From DATDGX01 sp036521875 (lineage in GTDB: Bacteria > Desulfobacterota > Binatia > Binatales > Binataceae): 64,000 nt of DNA. The stretch lies in the NCBI GenBank assembly GCA_036521875.1, contig DATDGX010000006.1:1-64000 (forward strand), given 5' to 3'. Of the stretch, positions 25,164 through 33,823 are shown piece by piece; within the stretch, counting starts at the first letter, position 1; every line of letters begins with the position of its first letter. The position numbers and the translations under genes are program-made. The notes under the pieces are model-generated. The model was not told the origin of the DNA and searched no databases. It worked only from the letters and a program-made list of their open reading frames with translations.

Positions 25164-27953
25164 CTAGTGCAGCTCGGCTTTGAGCGCCGTCAGCGCCGCG
25201 GCTTCGGCGGTCGCTTCCTCGACCAGCCGCCCCGGAAAACGATCTTGCAGCGGGCTCAGGCTCGAGCCCCACGCAACCAGCCGATGCGCCATTCGCGCGA
25301 TCGCGCCGAACGGCGCCGGCACGAGCTCCGCGGCGTCGCGAAATTCCGCGAGCGCGAAGCGGTCCCATCCGAACAATCCGCTGATGAACATATAAACCGG
25401 CAGCGATCCGAACAGGCATCCCAGCACCACCAGCCATGCGCTGGCGACGTGTCCCGGTCCGCCCCACACCGCGTGCGCGAAGCCGAGCAGCACGAAATAA
25501 TTGGCAAGCGCCGAGAGCGCGGGGTTGATCAGCGTCTGCCAGACGCTGAGCGCCGGCCACGCGACCAGGTATCCCATCAGCGGCCACGCGATCAGCGAGC
25601 GCAGAATCGACGAGATCATGAACGCGTAGAACACGCCGTGGAACCCGTACCATTTCATCAGGTACCAAGCGAGCACGATGCGGCTGATGTGCTCGACCAG
25701 CGAGGTCCACGTGTAAGTGCCGGTGCGTCCGACTCCCTGGAAGACCTGGTCCGGGAGCCGGGTGGTGAAGTCGGTCGCGCGCCACAAATGCATCAGGACC
25801 ATCACGCCCGCCGCGCGCGCGAACTGCGGCGGCAGCAGCCCGTGTACGAACGGATTGGAGAACGCGACGAACGCTCCCCCCAGCATCGTGGTGACCATCA
25901 GACCCCAGCGCAGCCCCTGGTCGAGGTAGCGCCGCGTGAGCGCGATCATCTGCTGCGAGTAGCTCTCGGAGATCGATGGCATCAGCGTGGTGAAAATGTA
26001 CGCGCCGGTCTCCAGGTAGGCGAAGGTGAGTGAGAAGGTCAGGATCCAGATCTCGTTGAGCTCCAGGAAGTTCGGCAGCAGCATCCCCATCAGCACTGGG
26101 ATCAGTCCCCACGACAACGCGACTGCGACCGATCCGCCGGTGAGCTTCACGCCGTAAACGATCGACTTCTTCATCGTGTCGCGATCGAAATGCGCGAGGA
26201 AGATGGTGACCAGGTTGAAGCCCATCCGATCATAGAAGATGGCGCAGAACAGTCCCATCATCAGGTTTGCGATCACGCCTCCGATCGCAAATCCGAACAC
26301 CACGCCCATCCCTTCGCCGAACACCGGATGCATCAGGCCCCAGTGCCGCATGTAGATCCCGCAGGTCATCTGGACGATCGGGTTGAGCACGTAAATGAGC
26401 ACGATCAGCAGCTGCGCGTAGTCGAAGCGTTGCAGCGCGCGGAACAGGTTGGAAAAGATCAGGATGAAACCTGGAAACTGGATGAGCGTGTGCAGCACCA
26501 CGAACCAGGTCAGGAAGGCGACCGTCGTGCCCGGCATCCAGGTCGCCGCGATCAGTCCCAGCACCGTTATCTGGAACATCCCGGAGAGCGCGTGGAACCA
26601 GATGTAGAACTGCGCGTAGCTGATCGCGCGGCCCGGCTCTTTGACCCGGTACTCGGCGAAATATTTCACCATCGCCTGGCTCGTACCCAGATCGAGCAGG
26701 GTGAAAAAGAACGTCATGAACTGGGTGACCGCGGCCCACGCGCCGCGCGCCTCCAGGAACGGGTTCACGAAGGTGCGCTCGATATAAAAGGTGAACACGA
26801 AGTTGAACGGGATCATGATCAACAGTGCGAGCAGGTAGTTGTAAAAGAAACCGCTCAGTGGGCGATGGAAGCCGACGATTTCCCAGCGCGGGTCGCCGCG
26901 CGGCGGGGCAGCGCTCGGCTCCGCGAGCGGAGCAGCGGCCGCCGCTCCGAGCGAGGCGGGACGCGGCCCGATTTTCGCGGGGAGATAGAACTGCTCGAGC
27001 TTCTCGGGATGCTGCAGGCTGTAGCGGCGCACCAGCACGAAGCAGGCGATGAACCCGGCGAACATGGTGATGAACAGCGCCGCGAGCATTTCTATCTGCC
27101 GGCGATCGGGAACCGGCGACGCGATCCAGTCCGCGTAGCGAGTCACCGGCGTGCCCGCCGCCGAGCGGCTCGCGTCGTAGAGCAGCCAGTTGAAGTAGGG
27201 CCAGCGCTGGAAGTCGTAGTTCTCGGCGCCCTCGATGCCCTGCAGCAGCTTCAGATAACTCGCCAGGCGCGCGCGCTGCTCGCCTTGCCGCAGCCATACG
27301 TTGAGCACGTAGATGGTGCCCTTGCCGGATTTGAGTTTCACCAGGATGGGAGTGCGCGCGCGGACCGGATCCTTGGCGCTGGTCGCGACCAGTACCGCCG
27401 CGTCTTTGGTCTCGAGGAGCGACCGATCGTGCACGCGGACCGCAGAGCGCCAACTGATGTTGGTCGCGATCGCATCATCGCGCGGGCCGGTGTACTCGAC
27501 GATCGCGGCGATGCGCTCGCTCTCCTGGCCGTGATTGGGGCCCGCCGGCACGTCAACGGTTCCGGTCTGCTTCACCGCGCCGCGGGTCAGCTCCGCGAGC
27601 GCCGCGATGTCGGTGTTCTGGCCCAGCACGATCAGCAGGCCCATCCCGGAGGCGACGCGCGCCTTCACCACCTCGAGTTCCGCGCCGCGCGCGGGCATCC
27701 GATCCTGGAAGACTGCGGTGTCGGCATCAGCCAGGCTCGCGACCGGCTGCGTCGACGGGTCGAGCTCGAGGCGGGTAAGAACAAGGTCCTCAGTGCCGCT
27801 ATAGTAGACACGGAGCCGGTTGCCGCTCGCCGGCGCGTCGCCGCCGAGGGCCGGCACGCAAGTTAGCGCGGGGAATAGGAAGAGAATAAAAACGACAAGT
27901 GATGCGGCAATAACCGGAGCGCGGCGGGACGGGAGTCGGACGACGCGCTTCAT
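25164..27953 (-). CDS. Large MOP-type flippase fused to an N-terminal extracytoplasmic domain
   Basis: 929 residues. A signal anchor (about 13-36) is followed by a soluble domain of about 230 residues, probably outside the membrane (NRLRVYYSGTEDLVLTRLEL, GMGLLIVLGQNTDIAALAEL). This part resembles Rossmann-like class-I-glutamine-amidotransferase folds. A single helix (about 287-310), a Pro/Ala-rich linker, and then about 12-14 helices of a MATE/MurJ/Wzx-like flippase follow, including FFTLLDLGTSQAMVKYF and VFQGVGRTGTYTWTSLVEHI. MOP flippases move lipid-linked sugars or lipids across the inner membrane. The substrate is unknown. It is the likely first gene of a pair with the Hcp-like gene. Confidence 0.65.
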   Translation of the reverse strand: MKRVVRLPSRRAPVIAASLVVFILFLFPALTCVPALGGDAPASGNRLRVYYSGTEDLVLTRLELDPSTQPVASLADADTAVFQDRMPARGAELEVVKARVASGMGLLIVLGQNTDIAALAELTRGAVKQTGTVDVPAGPNHGQESERIAAIVEYTGPRDDAIATNISWRSAVRVHDRSLLETKDAAVLVATSAKDPVRARTPILVKLKSGKGTIYVLNVWLRQGEQRARLASYLKLLQGIEGAENYDFQRWPYFNWLLYDASRSAAGTPVTRYADWIASPVPDRRQIEMLAALFITMFAGFIACFVLVRRYSLQHPEKLEQFYLPAKIGPRPASLGAAAAAPLAEPSAAPPRGDPRWEIVGFHRPLSGFFYNYLLALLIMIPFNFVFTFYIERTFVNPFLEARGAWAAVTQFMTFFFTLLDLGTSQAMVKYFAEYRVKEPGRAISYAQFYIWFHALSGMFQITVLGLIAATWMPGTTVAFLTWFVVLHTLIQFPGFILIFSNLFRALQRFDYAQLLIVLIYVLNPIVQMTCGIYMRHWGLMHPVFGEGMGVVFGFAIGGVIANLMMGLFCAIFYDRMGFNLVTIFLAHFDRDTMKKSIVYGVKLTGGSVAVALSWGLIPVLMGMLLPNFLELNEIWILTFSLTFAYLETGAYIFTTLMPSISESYSQQMIALTRRYLDQGLRWGLMVTTMLGGAFVAFSNPFVHGLLPPQFARAAGVMVLMHLWRATDFTTRLPDQVFQGVGRTGTYTWTSLVEHISRIVLAWYLMKWYGFHGVFYAFMISSILRSLIAWPLMGYLVAWPALSVWQTLINPALSALANYFVLLGFAHAVWGGPGHVASAWLVVLGCLFGSLPVYMFISGLFGWDRFALAEFRDAAELVPAPFGAIARMAHRLVAWGSSLSPLQDRFPGRLVEEATAEAAALTALKAELH

Positions 27954-28142
27954 TTATTCCCGGACCGCATGAAAATAATTGCTCCGAAGTCGCAACTGGA
28001 ATTCACGGCGGCTAGATACTACAAGTTTTGATAAATCGTTTGCCACCGCAAAATCCCGGCACTCTTGCACGCCGGCGAGATTCGCAAGATCGTCGCGGCC
28101 AGTTCCAGAGCGCTAATCCCATCCCGAAGGAGAGCTATCGAC

Positions 28143-28658
28143 ATGGACGCATTGGAAGCAATCAAAGGAAGAAAAGTGCAGCGCTTTTTCGCGCAAAAGC
28201 CGGTCGCCGCCGGCGCGCTCGAGCAGATCGTCGACGCGGGCCGGCATGCGATGAGTGCGCGCAACCTGCAGCCGTGGCAGTTCATCGTGGTGCAGAATCG
28301 CGACACGCTGCGCGCACTCGGCGCGTTGTGCTCGACCGGCAAGTTCGTCGCGGATTCGCCGGCCGCGGTCGTCGTGCTCAAGGATCTCGCGAACACCCGA
28401 TGGGCCGACGTGGATTGCGCGCAGGCGGTGCAGAACATGGCGAACGCCGGATGGGCGCTCGGCCTTGGCACTTGCTGGGTGGGCAACTTCGACGCCGCGA
28501 AGATCGCGGAGATGCTCGGCGTGCCGGCGACTTGGGGAATTTTCACCATCCTGCCGTTCGGCTATCGCGACGAGAAAAATCCGCCGCAAGCGCGGCCCTT
28601 GAAGCCGCGCCGCGAGATGGTGCATTACGAGCGCGTCGGACAAGCGAAGCCATCTTGA
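28143..28658 (+). CDS. Nitroreductase-family flavoprotein (short form)
   Basis: 171 residues. NfsB/nitroreductase fold: AIKGRKVQRFFAQKPV at the start, SARNLQPWQFIVVQ as the FMN-binding segment, and AVQNMANAGWALGLGTCWVG in the core. These FMN enzymes reduce nitro groups, quinones or flavins with NAD(P)H. ATG 28143 has AGGAG about ten bases upstream. The stop codon lies inside the first copy of the 42-bp repeat at 28654-28695. Confidence 0.8.
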   Translation: MDALEAIKGRKVQRFFAQKPVAAGALEQIVDAGRHAMSARNLQPWQFIVVQNRDTLRALGALCSTGKFVADSPAAVVVLKDLANTRWADVDCAQAVQNMANAGWALGLGTCWVGNFDAAKIAEMLGVPATWGIFTILPFGYRDEKNPPQARPLKPRREMVHYERVGQAKPS

Positions 28659-28695
28659 TAGTCGAAGGGAAATCGATTCTGCTACGATCGCAAGC
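28654..28695 (+). repeat. 42-bp direct repeat, copy 1
   Basis: 39 of 42 positions match 31626-31667 without gaps. It begins at the stop codon of the nitroreductase gene. The two copies bracket the dioxygenase-methyltransferase cassette, about 2.97 kb apart. It contains CTTGATAGTCGAA and ATCGATTCTGCTACGATCG. Confidence 0.65.
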
Positions 28696-28819
28696 GCAGA
28701 GGTGAAAGTACGTCGTTCCGGGATTTCGTTTTCCAGGCCGACTGCCGATTTAGTAAATTGTGTGAAGCAGACTCCCCGGGCAAATCTCTCGCCGCCATCG
28801 CGCGCGCACGGAGGCCGGT

Positions 28820-30133
28820 ATGACCCGACAATCCATCGACTATGATGCGCTGGTCAGGGAGGACAGGGTTCACGGCAGGGTTTATCTCGATCCCGATATC
28901 TTCGAGGACGAGATCGCGAGGATCTTTCATCGAGGATGGGTCTACGTGGGGCACGCCGGCGAGATTCCGGAGCCGGGCGACTACCGGTTGAGGAAGATCG
29001 GACGCGCTCCCGTGATTATGGTGCGCGACGACCGCGGCGAGGTGCGCTTGCTGCTCAATCGATGCCGCCATCGGGCCGCCACCGTCTGTCAGACCGCGCA
29101 GGGGAACGCAAAGTTTTTCCGATGCGCCTACCACGGCTGGACGTACCGCAACAACGGTGAGCTCAGCGCCGTCACCTACCAGGACGGCTATGGAGGCGCG
29201 TTGCGCAAGGAAGAGCTGGGCCTCACCCACGTGCCACGGATGGGAACCTATCGCGGGTTTGTGTTTGGGAGCCTCGCGCCGGACGGAATCTCGCTCGATG
29301 AGCATCTCGGCGCGGCAAGGGATCAGATCGACTTGTTTGTCGATCTGTCGCCCGAGGGCGAACTCGACGTGCGCTCCGGCATAAGCAAGTACAGCTATCC
29401 GGGCAACTGGAAGCTCCAGATCGAGAACGCGATCGACGGTTACCATCCTAACCTGGTGCATCAGGCAATTTTCGAGGTGATTCGGCAGCGGACCAGGACC
29501 AGGCTGGATGTGTTCGACGGCAACTCCATCGGCGAGACGCGCGACCTCGGCAATGGTCACGTAATGCTCGACTATCGCGCGTACAATCGCGCCGCTCGCG
29601 GACCAAGGGTCCAGCCGACTATCGCGGGCCGCGGCCAGGAATATCTGGATGCGATGGTTCGCCGCTACGGAGCCGAACGGGCCGACGAGGTGATCACCGC
29701 GGGCGGCACCCATTTGCTGGTGTTCCCTAACCTCATCCTTATCGGCGTGCAGATTCGGGTGGTTCAGCCGGTCAGCATCGACTACACGGAGGTCTATCTG
29801 TATCCGACCCTTCTCAGGGGCGTTGCGCCCGCGATGAACGTCGCGCGTATTCGCGGCCATGAGGGATTGTACGGTCCCGCCGGCGGAGTCGCTCCCGATG
29901 ATATCGAGATGTTCGCGCGCATCCAGGAAGGGCTCCACGCGGAAGTTGATCCGTGGCTTCTGTTCTCGCGCGGATTGCATCGCGAGCGCCATGACGTCGA
30001 CGGGACCATCGTGGGACAGATGACCGATGAAGTACCCCAGCGCGGCATCTGGGCCCATTGGAAAAAGGTGATGAGCGGCGAGGTTGAAGTTCCGCATCTG
30101 GCGAACCTCCGAAAAGTCGCGGCGGCCGACTGA
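28820..30133 (+). CDS. Rieske-type ring-hydroxylating dioxygenase, alpha subunit
   Basis: 437 residues. The N-terminal Rieske domain has the ligands C82 and H84 (NRCRHRAATVC), then C102 and H105 (FRCAYHGW). The C-terminal catalytic domain contains IENAIDGYHPNLVHQ, with H209 and H214 as likely mononuclear iron ligands and D206 as bridge. It uses O2 and electrons from a ferredoxin/reductase, which are not encoded here, to hydroxylate an aromatic or similar substrate. The substrate cannot be read from sequence. The beta subunit gene follows 12 bp later. Confidence 0.9.
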   Translation: MTRQSIDYDALVREDRVHGRVYLDPDIFEDEIARIFHRGWVYVGHAGEIPEPGDYRLRKIGRAPVIMVRDDRGEVRLLLNRCRHRAATVCQTAQGNAKFFRCAYHGWTYRNNGELSAVTYQDGYGGALRKEELGLTHVPRMGTYRGFVFGSLAPDGISLDEHLGAARDQIDLFVDLSPEGELDVRSGISKYSYPGNWKLQIENAIDGYHPNLVHQAIFEVIRQRTRTRLDVFDGNSIGETRDLGNGHVMLDYRAYNRAARGPRVQPTIAGRGQEYLDAMVRRYGAERADEVITAGGTHLLVFPNLILIGVQIRVVQPVSIDYTEVYLYPTLLRGVAPAMNVARIRGHEGLYGPAGGVAPDDIEMFARIQEGLHAEVDPWLLFSRGLHRERHDVDGTIVGQMTDEVPQRGIWAHWKKVMSGEVEVPHLANLRKVAAAD

Positions 30134-30145
30134 GGACGAGCGGAA

Positions 30146-30619
30146 GTGTCCGCGGACCGAGCGAAAGTCGAGAGTTTTCTCTACCGTGAAGCGCGCCTCA
30201 TGGACGAGAACGCCTACGATGAATGGCTTTCGCTATGGACCGACGACGCGCTTTATTGGGTCCCGTGCAACCGCGACGACAGCGATCCCACGCGCGAAAT
30301 CTCGGCGGTCTATGACAACCGCACGCGGCTGCAGGGCCGTATCGATCGCCTCAAGAGCGGGGTGGCGTACGCGCAGGATCCGAAGTCGCGGATGCGGCGT
30401 CTGATTTCGAATATCGAAATCGAGGAAGCTCCCAACGGCGAGCTGATCGTCAGTTCAAACTTCATGCTGATCGAGCTCAGGCGCTCGAAACAGGACGTGT
30501 TTGCCGGGCGCTCGATTCATCGGCTCCGGTCCGAGGGCGACAGTTTCAGAATTTCTCACAAGAAGGTGCTGCTGGTTAACAACGACGAGGTGATCGATAA
30601 CCTGACCTTCCTGGTTTGA
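30146..30619 (+). CDS. Ring-hydroxylating dioxygenase, beta subunit
   Basis: 157 residues with a GTG start 12 bp after the alpha gene. The fold is the SnoaL-like/cystatin-type barrel of small dioxygenase subunits: VESFLYREARLMDENAYDEW, then LSLWTDDALYWVPCNRDDSD, and RMRRLISNIEIEEAPNGE. It stabilises the hexamer and has no cofactor. The close spacing and known family pairing support one operon with the alpha subunit. Confidence 0.9.
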   Translation: MSADRAKVESFLYREARLMDENAYDEWLSLWTDDALYWVPCNRDDSDPTREISAVYDNRTRLQGRIDRLKSGVAYAQDPKSRMRRLISNIEIEEAPNGELIVSSNFMLIELRRSKQDVFAGRSIHRLRSEGDSFRISHKKVLLVNNDEVIDNLTFLV

Positions 30620-30706
30620 AGCCGGACGTGCCGCCCGAGCATTACGACGGACCCTCGCCGCCGGAACTTCGTCGGCTACTCTCAGGCCGTTTCGGACCCG
30701 AGCTTG

Positions 30707-31558
30707 ATGATGGAGGAAAAGCGCCCAAGTACGACGGCCCAGGGTGCGGCGATCATGCGAGCGCTGCATCAGACGCTGGATGATAAGCCGAAAGTACTGC
30801 TCGATCCGATTGTTGCGTGCCTGATCGATCCTGGTCTGTACGAATCAACCCGGGCGGTTCTCGAGCAGCTTCCGTTCGCGGCACGGGCTCGAGCGATGTT
30901 CGTGCTGCGCAGTCGATATGCGGAAGACTGCCTGGCGGAGTCGTTCAACAGCGGCGTGCGCCAATATGTGATCCTGGGCGCGGGACTCGACACGTTCGCC
31001 TACCGTCAACCGCCCTGGGCCGAAGGACTAAGCATCTTCGAAGTCGACTACCCCTCCTCTCAGCAATGGAAGCGTGGATGTCTCCAGGCGGCCGGAATTT
31101 CCATCCCGGGAAATGTAAGATTGGTCGGGGTCGACTTCGAGAAAATCTCGCTGCGTGACGGTTTGTCCGGGGCGGGGCTCGATTTTGCAGCGCCGGCTAG
31201 CTTTTCCCTGCTGGGCGTCAGCCAGTACCTGAGCGAAGACGCGCTCGACGCGACGCTGAAGCTGGTTCTTTCCATGCCGGCCTCGAGCGAAATCGTTTTC
31301 ACTTTTGTGCTGCCGGACGACGACTTGCCGGCGGACGAGGTTCCGGTCGCCGCGATGAGTGCTGCAAGTGCCGCCGCGGGCGGCGAGCCCTGGCTGACGC
31401 GATTTCATCCGGCGCGGCTCCAGGCCAAGCTCACCGCGATGGGCTTTGCAAAGGTCGTTCACCTGTCGCCCGAGGAGGCGGACCAGCGTTACTTCAGTTC
31501 TCGCCGCGATGGGCTCAGGCCCTTCGCGATGGAACAGATGATGAGAGCAATCGTCTGA
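30707..31558 (+). CDS. SAM-dependent methyltransferase (TIGR00027/LCM-like)
   Basis: 283 residues. It resembles the TIGR00027 methyltransferase group of the leucine-carboxyl-methyltransferase type: RSRYAEDCLAESFNSGVRQY, the SAM motif VILGAGLDTFAYR, EVDYPSSQQWKR and SLLGVSQYLSEDALDA. The start could be TTG 30704, ATG 30707 or ATG 30710; I chose the first ATG. It follows the dioxygenase genes by about 90 bp and lies inside the repeat-bounded cassette. It could methylate a hydroxylated product of the dioxygenase, but that is only an idea from context. Confidence 0.75.
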   Translation: MMEEKRPSTTAQGAAIMRALHQTLDDKPKVLLDPIVACLIDPGLYESTRAVLEQLPFAARARAMFVLRSRYAEDCLAESFNSGVRQYVILGAGLDTFAYRQPPWAEGLSIFEVDYPSSQQWKRGCLQAAGISIPGNVRLVGVDFEKISLRDGLSGAGLDFAAPASFSLLGVSQYLSEDALDATLKLVLSMPASSEIVFTFVLPDDDLPADEVPVAAMSAASAAAGGEPWLTRFHPARLQAKLTAMGFAKVVHLSPEEADQRYFSSRRDGLRPFAMEQMMRAIV

Positions 31559-31625
31559 CCGCGTCAGCCACTGCCGCGAAACTACCTCACGCGGCAGACG
31601 TGAATCCTCATGACGGAAGAGCAAG

Positions 31626-31667
31626 CTTGATAGTCGAACCGAAATCGATTCTGCTACGATCGTAAGC
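31626..31667 (+). repeat. 42-bp direct repeat, copy 2
   Basis: Second copy of the 28654-28695 element, 15 bp before the rhodanese start. It may carry the promoter of the rhodanese operon, with the first copy either being a duplicated promoter or a footprint of an insertion event. Confidence 0.65.
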
Positions 31668-31682
31668 AGAGAGGATTTAACC

Positions 31683-32123
31683 ATGCCGATCAAACAGCAG
31701 AAGCCGCCCGAAGCGCATCAGACGCTGACCCAGAATCCCGACGCGATTTACCTCGACGTCAGAACTGAAAACGAATTCGCCGCCGGCCATCCGAGCGGCG
31801 CGATCAATATCCCAGTGGTGTTCATCAAGGGCCCCGGCCAGATGGAAGTGAACCCGGACTTCGTCGAAGTGGCCGGCAAAGTGCTGCCGAAGTATCGCAA
31901 GCTGGTGGTCGGATGCATGGCCGGCGGACGCTCGCAGCGCGCGTGCGAGATGCTCGAGGACGCGGGCTACAGCGACCTGACCAATGTGGTCGGCGGATTC
32001 GGCGGCCAGCGCGATCAGTCGGGGCAGGTCGTCGTCGCGGGATGGCGCGACGCGGGACTCCCGGTCTCGACCGAGCTTGGCGAGGCGTCGTACCCTATGC
32101 AGCGCAAGAAGGCGGGACTCTGA
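31683..32123 (+). CDS. Rhodanese-like sulfurtransferase
   Basis: 146 residues, a single rhodanese domain. Visible are AIYLDVRTENEFAAGHPSGA, INIPVVF and the active-site loop VVGCMAGGRSQRACEML with C78. Rhodaneses move sulfane sulfur, for example from persulfides to thiols or cyanide. The next gene overlaps its stop codon by one base (TGATG), so translation is coupled. It starts an operon with a cobalamin adenosyltransferase and a metallo-beta-lactamase protein. Confidence 0.9.
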   Translation: MPIKQQKPPEAHQTLTQNPDAIYLDVRTENEFAAGHPSGAINIPVVFIKGPGQMEVNPDFVEVAGKVLPKYRKLVVGCMAGGRSQRACEMLEDAGYSDLTNVVGGFGGQRDQSGQVVVAGWRDAGLPVSTELGEASYPMQRKKAGL

Positions 32124-32770
32124 TGCCGGTACGGCTCACCCGCATCTATACCCGGACGGGAGACAAGGGACTCACCGCGCTGGTCGGCGGCAAGCGCGTG
32201 CCGAAGGACAGCCTGCGCCTGGAAGCCTACGGCACCGTCGACGAGCTGAATTCGATCGTCGGAATCGTGCGCACCTGGCTCCCGCAAGATCGCGACAAGC
32301 TCGGCGCCGATTTCAATTCGTACTCGGAGACGCTGCGCCGGATTCAGAACGAGCTGTTCGACGTCGGCAGCGAACTCGCGACGCCGCCCGGCGGCGAGTA
32401 CGAGGGGATGCACAAGATGGGGGAGGGCGAGGTGAAGCTGCTCGAGGAAGAGATCGATCGGATGCAGCAGGAGCTGGAGCCGCTCAACTCGTTCACGCTC
32501 CCCGGCGGCGGGATGCTCAACGCGTTCCTGCATCAGGCGCGTACCGTGTGCCGGCGTGCGGAGCGCGTATGCTGGGCGCTCAAGCGCGAGGAAGAGGTCA
32601 GCGACCAGTTGATCGTCTACGTGAACCGCTTGAGCGACCATCTGTTCGTGCAATCGCGATGGGTTGCGAAACGGCTCGACGAGCCCGAGTTCCTGTGGGA
32701 CCGCGGCCTGCGCCTCGACACTCGGGCAGCGCGCGCCGCCGCTCGCAAAGCGGAACGCAGCAAATCCTGA
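32123..32770 (+). CDS. Cob(I)alamin adenosyltransferase, PduO type
   Basis: 215 residues. The enzyme converts cob(I)alamin plus ATP to adenosylcobalamin. Signatures are TRIYTRTGDKGLTALVGGKR at the N-terminus, RLEAYGTVDELNSIVG, NELFDVGSELATPP, and the C-terminal ARTVCRRAERVCWALKREE followed by YVNRLSDHLFVQSRW. The ATG overlaps the rhodanese stop codon. A B12-dependent enzyme using this cofactor is not in the window. The C-terminus adds a short basic Ala/Arg tail. Confidence 0.92.
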   Translation: MPVRLTRIYTRTGDKGLTALVGGKRVPKDSLRLEAYGTVDELNSIVGIVRTWLPQDRDKLGADFNSYSETLRRIQNELFDVGSELATPPGGEYEGMHKMGEGEVKLLEEEIDRMQQELEPLNSFTLPGGGMLNAFLHQARTVCRRAERVCWALKREEEVSDQLIVYVNRLSDHLFVQSRWVAKRLDEPEFLWDRGLRLDTRAARAAARKAERSKS

Positions 32771-32789
32771 TCGGCAAGAGAGAAATCGG

Positions 32790-33482
32790 ATGGCAACTGC
32801 GGAAAAAGTCTACCTGCGCCAGGCCCAGATCGGACCGATGGCGAATTTCGTGTACCTGGTCGGCGATCCGGCCACGCACAAGGCCGCGGTGATCGATCCC
32901 GCCTGGGACGTCGATGCGATCCTCGAGGCCGCCCGCCGCGACGGCTACGAAATCGACAAGATTCTCATCACCCACTATCACCCCGATCATCTCGGCGGCC
33001 GGATGATGGGCCAGACCATCGAAGGCGCGGCTCAGATGCTCGAGCGCGTGAAGGCCAAGGTCTACGTGAACAAGCATGAGGCGGCGGGCGCCAAACAGGT
33101 CGCGGGGCTGGCTGACTCGGACATCGTAAAGGTCGAAGCGGGCGACGTCTTCAAGGTCGGCGGCCTCGACGTGAAATTCCTGCACACCCCCGGACACACG
33201 CCGGGCTCGCAATGCTTCCTGGTCGAGGGCAATTTAATTTCCGGCGATACGCTGTTCGTCAATTCGTGCGGCCGCGTCGATCTGCCGGGCTCGGATCCCG
33301 AAGCGATGTATCAAAGCCTCAATCACACATTGCGCAACCTCGACGACGCCACGGTAGTTTACCCCGGCCACGCCTACGCCCCCGAATCGAGCACCACCAT
33401 CGGCCAGCAGAAGCGCTCCAACATGTACATGCGTTTCAAAACCCTCGACGACTTCCTAATGGCAATGGGCTACTCGCGCTAA
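32790..33482 (+). CDS. Metallo-beta-lactamase-fold hydrolase (glyoxalase II/persulfide dioxygenase-like)
   Basis: 230 residues. The metal motif THYHPDHLGG holds H62, H64, D66 and H67; later are FLHTPGHTPGSQCFLVEG and GDTLFVNSCGRVDLPGSD, then PGHAY. The fold fits glyoxalase II or ETHE1-like persulfide dioxygenase, or a related thioesterase. Next to a rhodanese, a sulfur role is attractive. The start has GAGAGA about eight bases upstream. A GC-rich hairpin follows the stop codon. Confidence 0.88.
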   Translation: MATAEKVYLRQAQIGPMANFVYLVGDPATHKAAVIDPAWDVDAILEAARRDGYEIDKILITHYHPDHLGGRMMGQTIEGAAQMLERVKAKVYVNKHEAAGAKQVAGLADSDIVKVEAGDVFKVGGLDVKFLHTPGHTPGSQCFLVEGNLISGDTLFVNSCGRVDLPGSDPEAMYQSLNHTLRNLDDATVVYPGHAYAPESSTTIGQQKRSNMYMRFKTLDDFLMAMGYSR

Positions 33483-33823
33483 GCAGGGGCCAGCCCCTGC
33501 ACCTGAGTCAGTAGGCTCCGTTGTCGCCCGCGACGCGGAAATTCAGCCAGGAGCCGGTCCCCAGTTTCGCGAATTTTTTGTCCTAAACTGTTGGCGACTA
33601 TGTTGATGCTGACTCCAATCGCGTGACGCGCTGATTGAAGTCTTCACAGGAAATTGTCCTTCGCATAGTGCGCGAAGGAGTTCAGAAGAAATGGATAGAA
33701 ATGGACTTGGATTACCGCAGGCGAATTCGCTCATGAAGCACGGTGACGACTGTGCATGCGTCCGGGTAGATCGTCCGTGTTCCGGCTTTCCTCGTTGAAC
33801 GACGCGAGACCAGGTTCTTAGCG
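33483..33823. other. Intergenic region with a GC-rich hairpin
   Basis: About 340 bp without a convincing gene. Directly after the stop at 33482 is a hairpin, GCAGGGGC/GCCCCTGC with a 2-base loop (33483-33500), without a T-tract, perhaps a weak terminator or small repeat. From about 33,570 the base composition drops, which marks the left edge of a lower-GC islet. A short hairpin (CTTCGC/GCGAAG) lies near 33,660. I see no clear promoter. Confidence 0.45.

Noticed and set aside
26190..27866. Plus-strand open frame (558 codons) across the flippase gene
   Set aside because: The flippase reading on the minus strand has clear membrane helices, while this frame is charged and repetitive.
33691..33798. 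Short 35-codon frame in the gap before the DUF3800 gene
   Set aside because: No ribosome binding site, no resemblance to a known protein and no coding bias.
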